Shown here: piece by piece, positions 51,202-59,741 of the stretch | Layout of the letters: each line of letters opens with the position of its first letter | Numbering within the stretch: position 1 is the first letter of the stretch | Assembly: GCF_019397265.1 (NCBI RefSeq) | Contig: NZ_CP068985.1 | Location: forward strand, 4,754,501 to 4,818,500 | DNA length: 64,000 bases | Source: Nonomuraea coxensis DSM 45129 | GTDB lineage: Bacteria; Actinomycetota; Actinomycetes; Streptosporangiales; Streptosporangiaceae | Reading direction: 5' to 3' | Notes under the pieces: generated by a model | What the model saw: the letters and a program-made list of their open reading frames with translations, nothing else | The model's database searches: none | What the model was told of the DNA's origin: nothing | Position numbers and translations under genes: made by a program

Positions 51202-51564
51202 ATGTCCGTCCGTCATCTGCTGGCCACGCAGGTTCTGGCCCAACCCGTCGGCGCTTACGCCCTGACCTCCGGGCGTCTCTGGTCCGCGGTGGCCGCGCTG
51301 CTGGGGCTGGCCGGCATCGTGGCCGGCGCGCTGGCGCTGGCTCGCGCCGCCCGTCGTACCGGCGGCTTCGGGAGAAGGGGGGCCGTCGCGGCCCTGGCGG
51401 CGGGGCTGGCCGCCGTCGTCATCGGCGCGTGGGTCGTGGCCGCGGCCGAGGGCGGGCCCGGCGCCGGCTACGGGATCGTCGGGGGCTGGGTGGACCTCGT
51501 GGTCGGGCCGGTCGCCATGATCCTCGGCGGGCTGGCCCTGGCCCGCTCCCGCCGCACCGCCTGA
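51202..51564 (+). CDS. Small membrane protein, DUF6223-like (copy 2)
   Basis: 120 residues from ATG 51202. Four hydrophobic helices, again with the pattern SGRLWSAVAALLGLAGIVAG and a final basic LALARSRRTA. It follows copy 1 by 38 bases, and both start within the same short text (CTCGATGTCCGTC), evidence for recent tandem duplication. No function can be assigned. Next comes the ArsR-ArsC operon with its own operator, so it is probably transcribed separately. Confidence 0.7.
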   Translation: MSVRHLLATQVLAQPVGAYALTSGRLWSAVAALLGLAGIVAGALALARAARRTGGFGRRGAVAALAAGLAAVVIGAWVVAAAEGGPGAGYGIVGGWVDLVVGPVAMILGGLALARSRRTA

Positions 51565-51577
51565 CCCGGCCCCGTCG

Positions 51578-51603
51578 ATTACATCAAAACCGTTTGATGT
51601 AAT
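51578..51603 (+). promoter_or_regulatory. 26-bp perfect dyad, ArsR-type operator, abutting the start codon
   Basis: ATTACATCAAA (51578-51588) and TTTGATGTAAT (51593-51603) are perfect 11-bp arms around ACCG. The core ATCAA-N6-TTGAT resembles known ArsR/SmtB operators. The last arm base directly precedes ATG 51604, so the natural start may be ATG 51613 and the mRNA nearly leaderless. Bound ArsR would block the operon from its own promoter. Confidence 0.85.
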
Positions 51604-52389
51604 ATGCGAGGCATGAAGCCGTCCGGCCAGGCCGCGCCGCCGCCGTTCGTCCGGCTGGCCGCCCACGAGGTGCGCTGGCGGCTGCTCAGCGAGCTGGCCC
51701 GCAGCGACCTGCGCGTGCGGGAGCTCGTCGCCCTGGTGGGCGAGCCGCAGAACCTGGTCTCCTACCATCTGCGGCTGCTGCGCTCGGCCGGGCTGGTCAG
51801 CGCCCGCCGCAGCAGCTTCGACGGCCGCGACAGCTACTACCACCTGGACCTGGAGCGCTGCGCGGACGCGCTGACCGCCGCCGGCGCCGCGCTGCATCCC
51901 GCGCTGCGCCTGTCCCCCGCCGGGACGTCCGAGCCCCCCGGCGCGGAGACGTCGAAGGCGCCGTCCGTGCTGTTCCTGTGCACCGGCAACAGTGCCCGCT
52001 CACCCATGGCCGAGGCCCTGCTGCGCCGCCGCGTCGGCAGCCGCGCCGAGGTGACCAGCGCCGGCAGCCACCCCAAGGCCCGCCTGCACCCCCACGCCGT
52101 AGGCGTGCTGCGCCGGCGGTACGCCATCGACCTCTCCGGCCGGCGCCCACGGCACCTGGACACCCTGACCGGCCGCCGGTTCGACTACGTGATCAGCCTG
52201 TGCGACAAGGTCCGCGAGGTCTGCCCCGACTTCGGCGGCCACCCGCGACGCCTGCACTGGAGCATCCCCGACCCCGCCGGCGAGGACGACTGTCTCGCCT
52301 TCGACCGCACCGCCGCCGAGATCGACACCCGCGTCCGGCACCTGCAACCCGTCCTTTTTCCCGCCACTCGACAGGAGGTCCGGCCATGA
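51604..52389 (+). CDS. ArsR winged-helix regulator fused to an ArsC-type LMW phosphatase/arsenate reductase
   Basis: 261 residues. Residues 1-95 are an ArsR winged helix (VRELVALVGEPQNLVSYHLR, then GLVSARRSSFDGRD). Residues 118-261 form a low-molecular-weight phosphatase fold: P-loop LFLCTGNSARSPMAEALLRR, with the reactive Cys at the CTGNSARS start, SAGSHPK and the general acid region SIPDPAGEDD. This domain is that of arsenate reductase ArsC or protein phosphatases. Fusion of sensor and enzyme is a known actinomycete arsenic-resistance design. Its stop overlaps the next ATG (ATGA). Confidence 0.9.
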   Translation: MRGMKPSGQAAPPPFVRLAAHEVRWRLLSELARSDLRVRELVALVGEPQNLVSYHLRLLRSAGLVSARRSSFDGRDSYYHLDLERCADALTAAGAALHPALRLSPAGTSEPPGAETSKAPSVLFLCTGNSARSPMAEALLRRRVGSRAEVTSAGSHPKARLHPHAVGVLRRRYAIDLSGRRPRHLDTLTGRRFDYVISLCDKVREVCPDFGGHPRRLHWSIPDPAGEDDCLAFDRTAAEIDTRVRHLQPVLFPATRQEVRP

Positions 52390-52784
52390 CAGCAGCCGGC
52401 CAGGTCGCCAGCGTCCGCTACATCGTCGACGACGTCGGGGCGGCCGTCGACTTCTACACCACCCACCTGGGCTTCACGGTCAACTTCAGCGCCGCGCCCG
52501 CCTTCGCCGACGTGGTACGCGGACCGCTGCGGCTGCTGCTGTCCGGCCCCGCCAGCTCCGGCGCCCGCGCCACGCCCGCCGAGGCCGCCGGCGTCGGCCG
52601 CAACCGCATTCACCTCGTCGTCGACGACCTGGACGCCGAGGTCGCGCGGCTGCGGGCGGCGGGCCTGCCGTTCCGCAGCGACGTGGTCACCGGCCCCGGC
52701 GGGCGTCAGATCCTGCTCGCCGACCCCGCCGGCAACCTGGTCGAGCTGTTCCAGGCCGCGAGCGCCGCCCCGACAGGACCGTGA
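52386..52784 (+). CDS. VOC family protein in an ars-like operon
   Basis: 132 residues from ATG 52386, which overlaps the upstream stop. One VOC module: VRYIVDDVGAAVDFYTTHLG, NRIHLVVDDLDAEVARLRA and QILLADPAGNLVELFQA. His and Glu in these positions can bind a divalent metal. No Cys is present, so it lacks the vicinal cysteines of the ArsI C-As lyase, and only its operon position suggests arsenical or electrophile detoxification. Confidence 0.85.
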   Translation: MTAAGQVASVRYIVDDVGAAVDFYTTHLGFTVNFSAAPAFADVVRGPLRLLLSGPASSGARATPAEAAGVGRNRIHLVVDDLDAEVARLRAAGLPFRSDVVTGPGGRQILLADPAGNLVELFQAASAAPTGP

Positions 52785-52830
52785 CGACAGCGTGAACCGT
52801 GATCGGAATCCGTCTCGACAGGAGGTCGCC

Positions 52831-54078
52831 GTGGCGCAGGGCCGGTTGGAGCGGCGCCTGGGCCTGAGCGACGCCGTCGTCATCGGGCTGGGCTCCATGA
52901 TCGGCGCCGGTGTCTTCGCCGCCTTCGCCCCGGCGGCACGCGCGGCCGGGTCGGGGCTGCTGCTCGGACTGGCGCTGGCCGCGGCGGTCGCCTACTGCAA
53001 CGCCACCTCCTCGGCCCGGCTGGCCGCCCGCTACCCCGCCTCCGGCGGCACGTACGTCTACGGCCGCGAGCGCCTGGGGGACTTCTGGGGCTACCTGGCC
53101 GGATGGGGGTTCGTGGTCGGGAAGACCGCCTCGTGCGCGGCGATGGCGCTGACCGTGGGCTCCTACCTGTGGCCCGAGCACGCGCACGCGGTCGCGGTGG
53201 CCGCCGTGGTGGCGCTCACCGCGGTCAACTACGCCGGGATGCACAAGACGGTCTGGCTGACCAGGGGGATCGTCGCCGTGGTGGTGGCCGTGCTGGCCGC
53301 GGTCGTGGTGGCCTGCCTGACCTCCGGCGCCGCGGACCCCGCGCGCCTGAGCCTGACCCCGGACACCACCGTCGGGGGGATCCTGCAGGCGGCGGGCCTG
53401 CTGTTCTTCGCCTTCGCCGGCTATGCCCGCATCGCGACGCTGGGCGAGGAGGTCCGCGACCCGGCCAGGGTCATCCCCCGGGCCGTCCCGCTCGCCCTCG
53501 GCCTGACGCTCGTGGTCTACGCGGGAGTCGCGGTGGCGGCCCTGGCCATGCTCGGCGGCGACGGCCTGGGCCGGGCGAGCGCCCCGCTGACCGAAGCCGT
53601 CCGAGCCGCCGGGCTGCCCGCCCTGGCGCCGGTGGTCGGCGTGGGCGCCGCGGTGGCCGCGACCGGCTCGCTGCTGGCGCTGATCCTGGGCGTCTCCCGC
53701 ACCACGCTCGCCATGGCCCGCGACCGGCACCTGCCGCACGCGCTGGCCGCTATCCACCCCCGCTTCAAGGTCCCGCACCGCGCCGAGCTGGTCATCGGCG
53801 CGATCGTGGCGATCCTGGCCGCCACGGCGGACCTGCGCGGCGCGATCGGCTTCTCCTCCTTCGGCGTGCTCGTCTACTACGCCATCGCCAACGCGAGCGC
53901 GTGGACCCTCACCCGGGCCGAGGGCCGCCCGCCGCTGCTGATCCCGGCGGCCGGCCTGGCGGGCTGCCTGGTCCTGGCCTTCGCCCTGCCGTTCTCCTCG
54001 GTGATCGCCGGCGTCGTGGTGCTGGCCGCCGGCGCCGCCGCGTACGCTCTGCGCCGCGCGCTCGCCGGCCGCCGATAG
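52831..54078 (+). CDS. APC family amino acid permease
   Basis: 415 residues from GTG 52831 with AGGAGG 5 bases before it. A GTG at 52792 would add 13 residues but lacks this site. Twelve membrane helices. Helix 1 reads VIGLGSMIGAGVFAAFAPA, the GxG unwound motif of APC transporters. ATSSARLAARYPASGGTYVY and FFAFAGYARIATLGEEV are the other conserved stretches. It is the third gene of the ArsR-ArsC/VOC operon (46 bases after the VOC gene). It may carry an amino acid or thiol precursor rather than arsenite itself. Confidence 0.9.
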   Translation: MAQGRLERRLGLSDAVVIGLGSMIGAGVFAAFAPAARAAGSGLLLGLALAAAVAYCNATSSARLAARYPASGGTYVYGRERLGDFWGYLAGWGFVVGKTASCAAMALTVGSYLWPEHAHAVAVAAVVALTAVNYAGMHKTVWLTRGIVAVVVAVLAAVVVACLTSGAADPARLSLTPDTTVGGILQAAGLLFFAFAGYARIATLGEEVRDPARVIPRAVPLALGLTLVVYAGVAVAALAMLGGDGLGRASAPLTEAVRAAGLPALAPVVGVGAAVAATGSLLALILGVSRTTLAMARDRHLPHALAAIHPRFKVPHRAELVIGAIVAILAATADLRGAIGFSSFGVLVYYAIANASAWTLTRAEGRPPLLIPAAGLAGCLVLAFALPFSSVIAGVVVLAAGAAAYALRRALAGRR

Positions 54079-54167
54079 GGGGAAGCATTACCTTCCTCGT
54101 CGCGTCGGATCACCCCATTTCGGGCAGGCACCTGAGGTGATCAGTCGGGGACACCGGGGCGGACGAG

Positions 54168-54899
54168 ATGAGCGACAGAACGCGGGACAACCGTGAGACA
54201 CCGGGCGTACGCCGCCGCGAGCTGCTCGGCCTGCCCGTCGCCCTGGCGGCCTGCGGCACGGCGGCGCTGACCGCGTGCGGGACCGCCCCGCAGGCCAGCG
54301 GCGCGGAACAGCCGCAGGAGGTGCCGGTCACGCCACCGGAGGACCTCATGCGCGAGCACGGGGTGCTCAAGCGCATCCTGCTGGTCTACCGGGAGGGCAT
54401 CCGGCGGATCGACGCCGGCGAGCGGGTGCCCGCCCAGCCGCTGCACGCCGGGGCCGGCATCATCCGCACGTTCATCGAGGAGTACCACGAGGAGCTCGAA
54501 GAGCGTCACGTCTTCCCGCGCCTGGTCAAGGCGGGCAAGCTGACCGGCACCGTCCCCGTCCTGGTCCGGCAGCACGAGCGGGGCCGCGTGCTGACGGGCC
54601 GCATCCTGAACGTCACCGCCAAGTCTGTCCCCCAGCGGTCCCGCCGCGACCTGTCCGCCGACCTGGCCGCCTTCATCCGCATGTACGAGCCCCACGAGGC
54701 CCGCGAGGACACGGTGGTCTTCCCCGCGATGCGCGAGGTCATCCCGCCCAAGGAGTTCGCCGAGATGGCCGAGACCTTCGAGGACGAGGAGCACCGCCGG
54801 TTCGGCGCGGCCGGCTTCGCCGGCGTCGTCGCGCAGGTGGCCGACATCGAGAAGACGCTCGGCATCTACGACCTGAACCAGTTCACGCCCCGCGTATGA
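54168..54899 (+). CDS. Hemerythrin-like (HHE) lipoprotein
   Basis: 243 residues. The start has a twin-Arg-like stretch (RRRELLGLPVALAACG) and a lipobox-like LTAC near residue 38, so it is probably exported and anchored. The HHE region carries spaced His and Glu: DLMREHGVLKRIL, YHEELEERHVFPRL, VLVRQHERGRVLT, MYEPHEARED and EEHRRFG. Four helices of this type bind a di-iron site that senses O2 or nitric oxide, or protects against them. It lies alone before a tetR gene. Confidence 0.88.
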   Translation: MSDRTRDNRETPGVRRRELLGLPVALAACGTAALTACGTAPQASGAEQPQEVPVTPPEDLMREHGVLKRILLVYREGIRRIDAGERVPAQPLHAGAGIIRTFIEEYHEELEERHVFPRLVKAGKLTGTVPVLVRQHERGRVLTGRILNVTAKSVPQRSRRDLSADLAAFIRMYEPHEAREDTVVFPAMREVIPPKEFAEMAETFEDEEHRRFGAAGFAGVVAQVADIEKTLGIYDLNQFTPRV

Positions 54900-54938
54900 G
54901 CAGCAGCCCGTTGGCCGCCGGCCAATAAGCTGCTGATC

Positions 54939-55571
54939 ATGGCACCCAGACGCAGGCGCGACCCCGCCGAATCACGGGCCGAGTTGCTGGCGGCGGCGGC
55001 CGAGCTGATCATGCGGCGGGGCCCGGACAACGTGACCCTGCGGCAGATCGCCGAGGCCGCCGGGGTCGCCCACGGGCTCGTGTCCCACTATTTCGGCAGC
55101 TATGCCGCCCTGGTCAGGGAGGTGCTGCGCGTCGAGAACGACCGCATCGAGACGCGGGTACGCGAGCGCATCCGCGCCGAGGGCGGCGTGCCGCTGGCGT
55201 CGGGGATCATGGACGTGGTGTTCGACACCCTGGCGGACGAGCGCTATCTGCGCCTGTTCGTCTGGTCGGAGATGCACGCCGACTACCGGGGCGCCACGCG
55301 CCCGGAGCTGGTGGAGCTGGTCGACACGATGGAGGCCGGGATCAGGGACGCCCTCGCGGGACGGCCGGCGCCGAGCCGGTCGCGGATCGAGGCGGTGGTG
55401 CTGGTCGGGCTCTCGGCCGCGTACGGCTTCGCCATCGGCGGCCGGTCGTGGCTGGCCGGCCTGGGCCATGATCCCGATGACCCGGCGCACGCGGCGGAGT
55501 TCCGCGTCCAGCTCGCGCGGATGATGGGCGCCCACATGGTGGAGGAGTCCGGGCCGGAGGCGGCCGGCTGA
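54939..55571 (+). CDS. TetR family transcriptional regulator
   Basis: 210 residues. RAELLAAAAELIMRRGPDNV, TLRQIAEAAGVAHGLVSHYF and GSYAALVREVL form the TetR helix-turn-helix with the usual HYF sequence. The rest is an all-helical effector domain of normal size. It lies 39 bases after the hemerythrin-like gene in the same direction and 64 before the DUF1707 gene, so it may regulate either. No strong dyad is visible in front of it. Confidence 0.92.
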   Translation: MAPRRRRDPAESRAELLAAAAELIMRRGPDNVTLRQIAEAAGVAHGLVSHYFGSYAALVREVLRVENDRIETRVRERIRAEGGVPLASGIMDVVFDTLADERYLRLFVWSEMHADYRGATRPELVELVDTMEAGIRDALAGRPAPSRSRIEAVVLVGLSAAYGFAIGGRSWLAGLGHDPDDPAHAAEFRVQLARMMGAHMVEESGPEAAG

Positions 55572-55635
55572 CTTGTTCTCCACTTGGAGAATAAGATGGC
55601 CCTGCCCCGTTGATCCAGTGGACAGGACCGCACGC

Positions 55636-56226
55636 ATGGCCGAGCACCCCGACCTCATCCCCGACCGTCAGACCCGCCCCTCCGACGAGGAGCGTGAGCG
55701 GGCGGCCCGGCGGCTCCAGGACGCCGCCGCCGCGGGCCGGATCGAGCTGGCCGAGCTGGACCAGCGGCTGAGCGAGATCTACGGGGCCCGCACCCGGGGC
55801 GAGCTCGCGCACGCGGGCCGCGGCCTGCCCGAGCCGGCCCGGACGGACTCGCTGGTGGTGGCGGACGAGCCCGGCTCCCGTTTCGCCTTCAGCGTGTTCG
55901 GCTGGTTCAGCCGCAAGGGCCGCTGGGTCGCCCCGCGGGCGTTCACGTCGTTGTCGGTGTTCGGCGGCGGCGAGATCGACCTGCGTGACGCCCGCTTCGC
56001 GAGCCGGGAGATCCGGGTGCGCTCCATCGCCCTGTGGGGGTACACGGAGGTCGTCGTGCCCGACGACGTGGACGTCGAGGTGAAGGGCCTGGCCCTGTTC
56101 GGCGCGTTCGACAGGAGCGCGGTCCGCAGCAGGCCGGGGGCACCGCGGGTCGTCGTCAGCGGCCTCGCCCTGTTCGGCGGCGTCGGCACGAAGGCCAAGC
56201 CGGCCCCCCGTACGCCCGCCGGTTGA
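55636..56226 (+). CDS. DUF1707 (SHOCT-like) domain protein with LiaF-like C-terminal region
   Basis: 196 residues from ATG 55636. DEERERAARRLQDAAAAGRI and ELAELDQRLSEIYGARTRGE form the DUF1707 helical repeat. The second half (FTSLSVFGGGEIDLRDARFA, GYTEVVVPDDVDVEVKGLAL, FGAFDRS) resembles the beta-helix type C-terminal domain of LiaF/DUF2154 cell-wall stress proteins, with its SVFGGG and ALFG repeats. Thus a cytoplasmic or membrane-associated envelope-stress type protein. No signal peptide is seen. Confidence 0.85.
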   Translation: MAEHPDLIPDRQTRPSDEERERAARRLQDAAAAGRIELAELDQRLSEIYGARTRGELAHAGRGLPEPARTDSLVVADEPGSRFAFSVFGWFSRKGRWVAPRAFTSLSVFGGGEIDLRDARFASREIRVRSIALWGYTEVVVPDDVDVEVKGLALFGAFDRSAVRSRPGAPRVVVSGLALFGGVGTKAKPAPRTPAG

Positions 56227-56255
56227 GCGTCCACGGCGTTCATGTCACACTCACT

Positions 56256-56285
56256 GTTATAGAACTCTCGACAGAGTTATAGAAC
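56256..56285 (+). promoter_or_regulatory. Direct repeat GTTATAGAAC and inverted AACTCT/AGAGTT ahead of trpB
   Basis: GTTATAGAAC recurs at 56256-56265 and 56276-56285, 20 bp apart, and AACTCT (56263-56268) pairs with AGAGTT (56273-56278) across CGAC. The block ends 14 bases before the trpB ATG. It is a good candidate operator for the GntR protein of this operon. It shares TAGAACTCT with the dyad at 47162. Confidence 0.6.
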
Positions 56286-56299
56286 GATCGGAGCGTGGC

Positions 56300-57501
<1,202 letters not shown>

Positions 57502-57505
<4 letters not shown>

Positions 57506-58317
57506 CGAACCCCACCCTGGCCGCGGGAGCGGTCGAACGCCACCTGCGCGCCCGCCGGGACGCCGGCCGCGGCCTGCTCATGCCGTATGTCACCGCCGGG
57601 ATCACGCCCGGCTGGACGGACTACCTGAGGGCGTTCGCCGCCGCCGGGGCGGACGCGATCGAGGTCGGCCTGCCCTTCTCCGACCCCACGCTGGACGGCG
57701 TCACCATCCAGCAGGCCGGCCAGGCGGCGCTGGACCGGGGAGCGAGCACCCGCCGCGTCCTCGCCGACCTGTCCGGCCTGCCGGACCTGGGCGTGCCGCT
57801 GGTCGTCAGCACCTACTACAACCTGGTGCTGCACGACGGGCCCCGGGAGTTCTGCGAGGCGCTGCGCCGGGCCGGCGTCGGCGGCCTGATCGTGCCCGAC
57901 CTGCCGGTGCACGAGGCGGGCGAGCTGACCGGCGTCGCCGAGGCGGCCGGGATCGAGCCGGCCCTGCTGGCGTCGCCGTCCACGCCGCAGGCGCGGCTGG
58001 CGGAGATCGCCCACCACAGCCGCGGCTTCGTCTACGCCGTGTCGGTCATGGGCACCACCGGCGAGCGGACCGCGCTCGCCGCCTCGGCGGCGGAGCTCAC
58101 CGGGCGGATCAGGCGCGTCACCGACCGGCCGGTCTTGCTAGGATTCGGCATCTCCACCCCGGACCAGGCACGCGAGGCCCGCCGGCACGCCGACGGCGTG
58201 GTGGTCGGCGCCGCGGTCATGCGGCGGGTGCTGGACGGGGCAGGACCCGACGACCTGAAGTCCTTCCTCATGACCCTGCGGCAAGCCCTCGACCAGGAGT
58301 GTGACCGACCACGATGA
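57502..58317 (+). CDS. trpA: Tryptophan synthase alpha chain
   Basis: 271 residues from GTG 57502, whose codon overlaps the trpB stop (GTGA). The catalytic acids are Glu54 in EVGLPFSDPTLDG and Asp65. GASTRRVLADLSGL, VVSTYYNLVLHDGPREF, LIVPDLPVHEAGEL and VLLGFGISTPDQ follow the family order of the TIM barrel. It splits indole-3-glycerol phosphate, and indole is channelled to TrpB. Its end overlaps the gntR start (ATGA), so trpB, trpA and gntR are one translated unit. Confidence 0.96.
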
Positions 58318-59069
58318 CCCCCGACGCCGGGCACGAGGCGAGATACCGCGCCATCGCCGCCGACCTCGCCGCGAAGATCCGGTCGGGACAGTACGCCCCT
58401 GGCGAGGCGCTGCCGCCGCAACGGGAGCTGAGCGCCTCCTACGGGGTGACTCTCATGACGCTGCGGCACGCGCTGCGCGAGCTGAGCGACGAGCGGCTGA
58501 TCGTGCAGCGGCCCGGCAAGGGCACCTTCGTCGCCCCGCCCCACCTGGCCTACCAGCTCGACTCGCTCCGCAGCCTGGTCGACGACCTGCGTCAGCAGGG
58601 CCACGACGTGCGCACCGCCGTGGTCGGGCGGGCGGTGCGCCGAGCCCCCGCGCCGATCGCCGCCGAGCTGCGGCTGCGTCCCGGCGACAGCGCCCTGCGG
58701 CTGGAGCGGGTCCGCGAGTTCGCCGGGCGTCCCGCCGTCCACCAGGTGTCCTGGGTCCGCCGGCCGGTGGCCGACCGGATCCGTGAGCGCGACTTCACCG
58801 CCGTCTCCCTCTACATGGCCCTCGCCGACGCGGGGGTGACGGTCGCCCGCGCGTCCGAGGTGGTGCGGCCCGGGCTGCTCGATGCCGCCGCCGCCCGCCA
58901 CCTCCACGAGCCGCAGGGCGGCCCGGTGCTGGTCAGCACGCGGATCACGTACACGCTGGACGCCACGCCCGTGGTGTCGGACCATGCCACCATCCTCGGC
59001 AGCATGATGGAGATCCGCGCCGAGCGCGCCGCCACCGGCCTCTCCCTCACCTGGGGCGCCACGAGCTGA
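58314..59069 (+). CDS. GntR family regulator, HutC/UTRA type
   Basis: 251 residues. The winged helix is YRAIAADLAAKIRSGQYAPG, LPPQRELSASYGVTLMTLRH and LIVQRPGKGTFVA. The UTRA-type effector domain follows (LRPGDSALRLERVREFAGRP, HQVSWVRRPVADRIR, PQGGPVLVSTRITYT). It is co-translated with trpA, so it probably senses a metabolite of the same pathway, or a downstream product, and binds the repeats at 56256. It faces a marR gene with only 1 base between the stops. Confidence 0.93.
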   Translation: MTPDAGHEARYRAIAADLAAKIRSGQYAPGEALPPQRELSASYGVTLMTLRHALRELSDERLIVQRPGKGTFVAPPHLAYQLDSLRSLVDDLRQQGHDVRTAVVGRAVRRAPAPIAAELRLRPGDSALRLERVREFAGRPAVHQVSWVRRPVADRIRERDFTAVSLYMALADAGVTVARASEVVRPGLLDAAAARHLHEPQGGPVLVSTRITYTLDATPVVSDHATILGSMMEIRAERAATGLSLTWGATS

Positions 59070-59070
59070 G

Positions 59071-59532
59071 TCAGCGGGGCGCGTGTTCCTGTTCCCAGCG
59101 GCGGAGCAGGCCGGGCAGCTCGCCCAGCAGGAACTCGTAGAAGTCACGCATCCGCGCCAGCCGGGCGTGGGCCGGGTCGCCGGCCGCGGTGGTGGCGATG
59201 CCGGTCTCCGCGGCCTGCAGCATGACGTGGACGACGGTGTTCTGGGTGGAGAACAGGGTGGGCCAGGCGTCCTCGCGCAGCCGATAGTGCTCGCGGCGGC
59301 TGCCGGGCGCGGGCAGGCGCTCGATCAGCCCGGTCGACAGCAGGGCCTTGAGCGCGCCGGACACCGAGCCCGCGCTGACGCCGAGCCGGTCGGCGATGTC
59401 GCCCATGGTGACCGTCTCGGCATCGGTGAACAGGAACACCGCCAACGTCCGTGCCGACATGCGTTGCAGGCCGGCCTCGGTCAGCACCAGCGCCAGCCGT
59501 TCGGCGGCCTGCCATCGTTCCTGGTCGCCCAC
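59071..59532 (-). CDS. MarR family transcriptional regulator
   Basis: 153 residues from GTG 59532 (AGGAGG 7 bases before). The winged helix is VTMGDIADRLGVSAGSVSGA, LKALLSTGLIERLPAPGSRR, then EHYRLREDAW as the wing. The flanking helices form the dimer. Divergent from an antiporter gene, with a perfect 14-bp palindrome between them, which it probably binds. The antiporter may thus be induced by a MarR ligand. Confidence 0.92.
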   Translation of the reverse strand: MGDQERWQAAERLALVLTEAGLQRMSARTLAVFLFTDAETVTMGDIADRLGVSAGSVSGALKALLSTGLIERLPAPGSRREHYRLREDAWPTLFSTQNTVVHVMLQAAETGIATTAAGDPAHARLARMRDFYEFLLGELPGLLRRWEQEHAPR

Positions 59533-59575
59533 CTGGTCACCTCCTGGAGGCAGGATAGCGGAGCCCTTTCAGCCA

Positions 59576-59589
59576 TCAGAAATTTCTGA
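59576..59589. promoter_or_regulatory. 14-bp perfect palindrome between marR and the antiporter gene
   Basis: TCAGAAATTTCTGA, an uninterrupted palindrome in a local A/T-rich stretch (59575-59630), 44 bases upstream of the marR start and 152 before the antiporter. Suitable size and position for a MarR dimer. The remaining 59533-59740 holds the promoters and a short leader frame. Confidence 0.7.
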
Positions 59590-59714
59590 CATTTCGCTAA
59601 ATTGCCGATATTCCGCCACTTCTCGCTTTCATGCGCCCGCTGTTAGGGTGATCGCGGTGCGCCGGGAAGTCTGGTCGGCAAAGATCGTCCGCTGATCCCG
59701 ACCGGAGGCGTTCC

Positions 59715-59741
59715 ATGCTCTTCCCCACCTGGTGCCGGTGA
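59715..59741 (+). other. Eight-codon leader frame, or a frameshifted true start of the antiporter
   Basis: ATG 59715 stands 6 bases after GGAGG (59704-59708). The frame MLFPTWCR ends in a TGA whose last base is the first base of ATG 59741, the antiporter start (TGATG). Read with one more C in the CCCC run it would be MLFPHLVPVMGVLL, in frame with the antiporter. So it is either translational coupling by a leader or a one-base loss. Confidence 0.5.
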
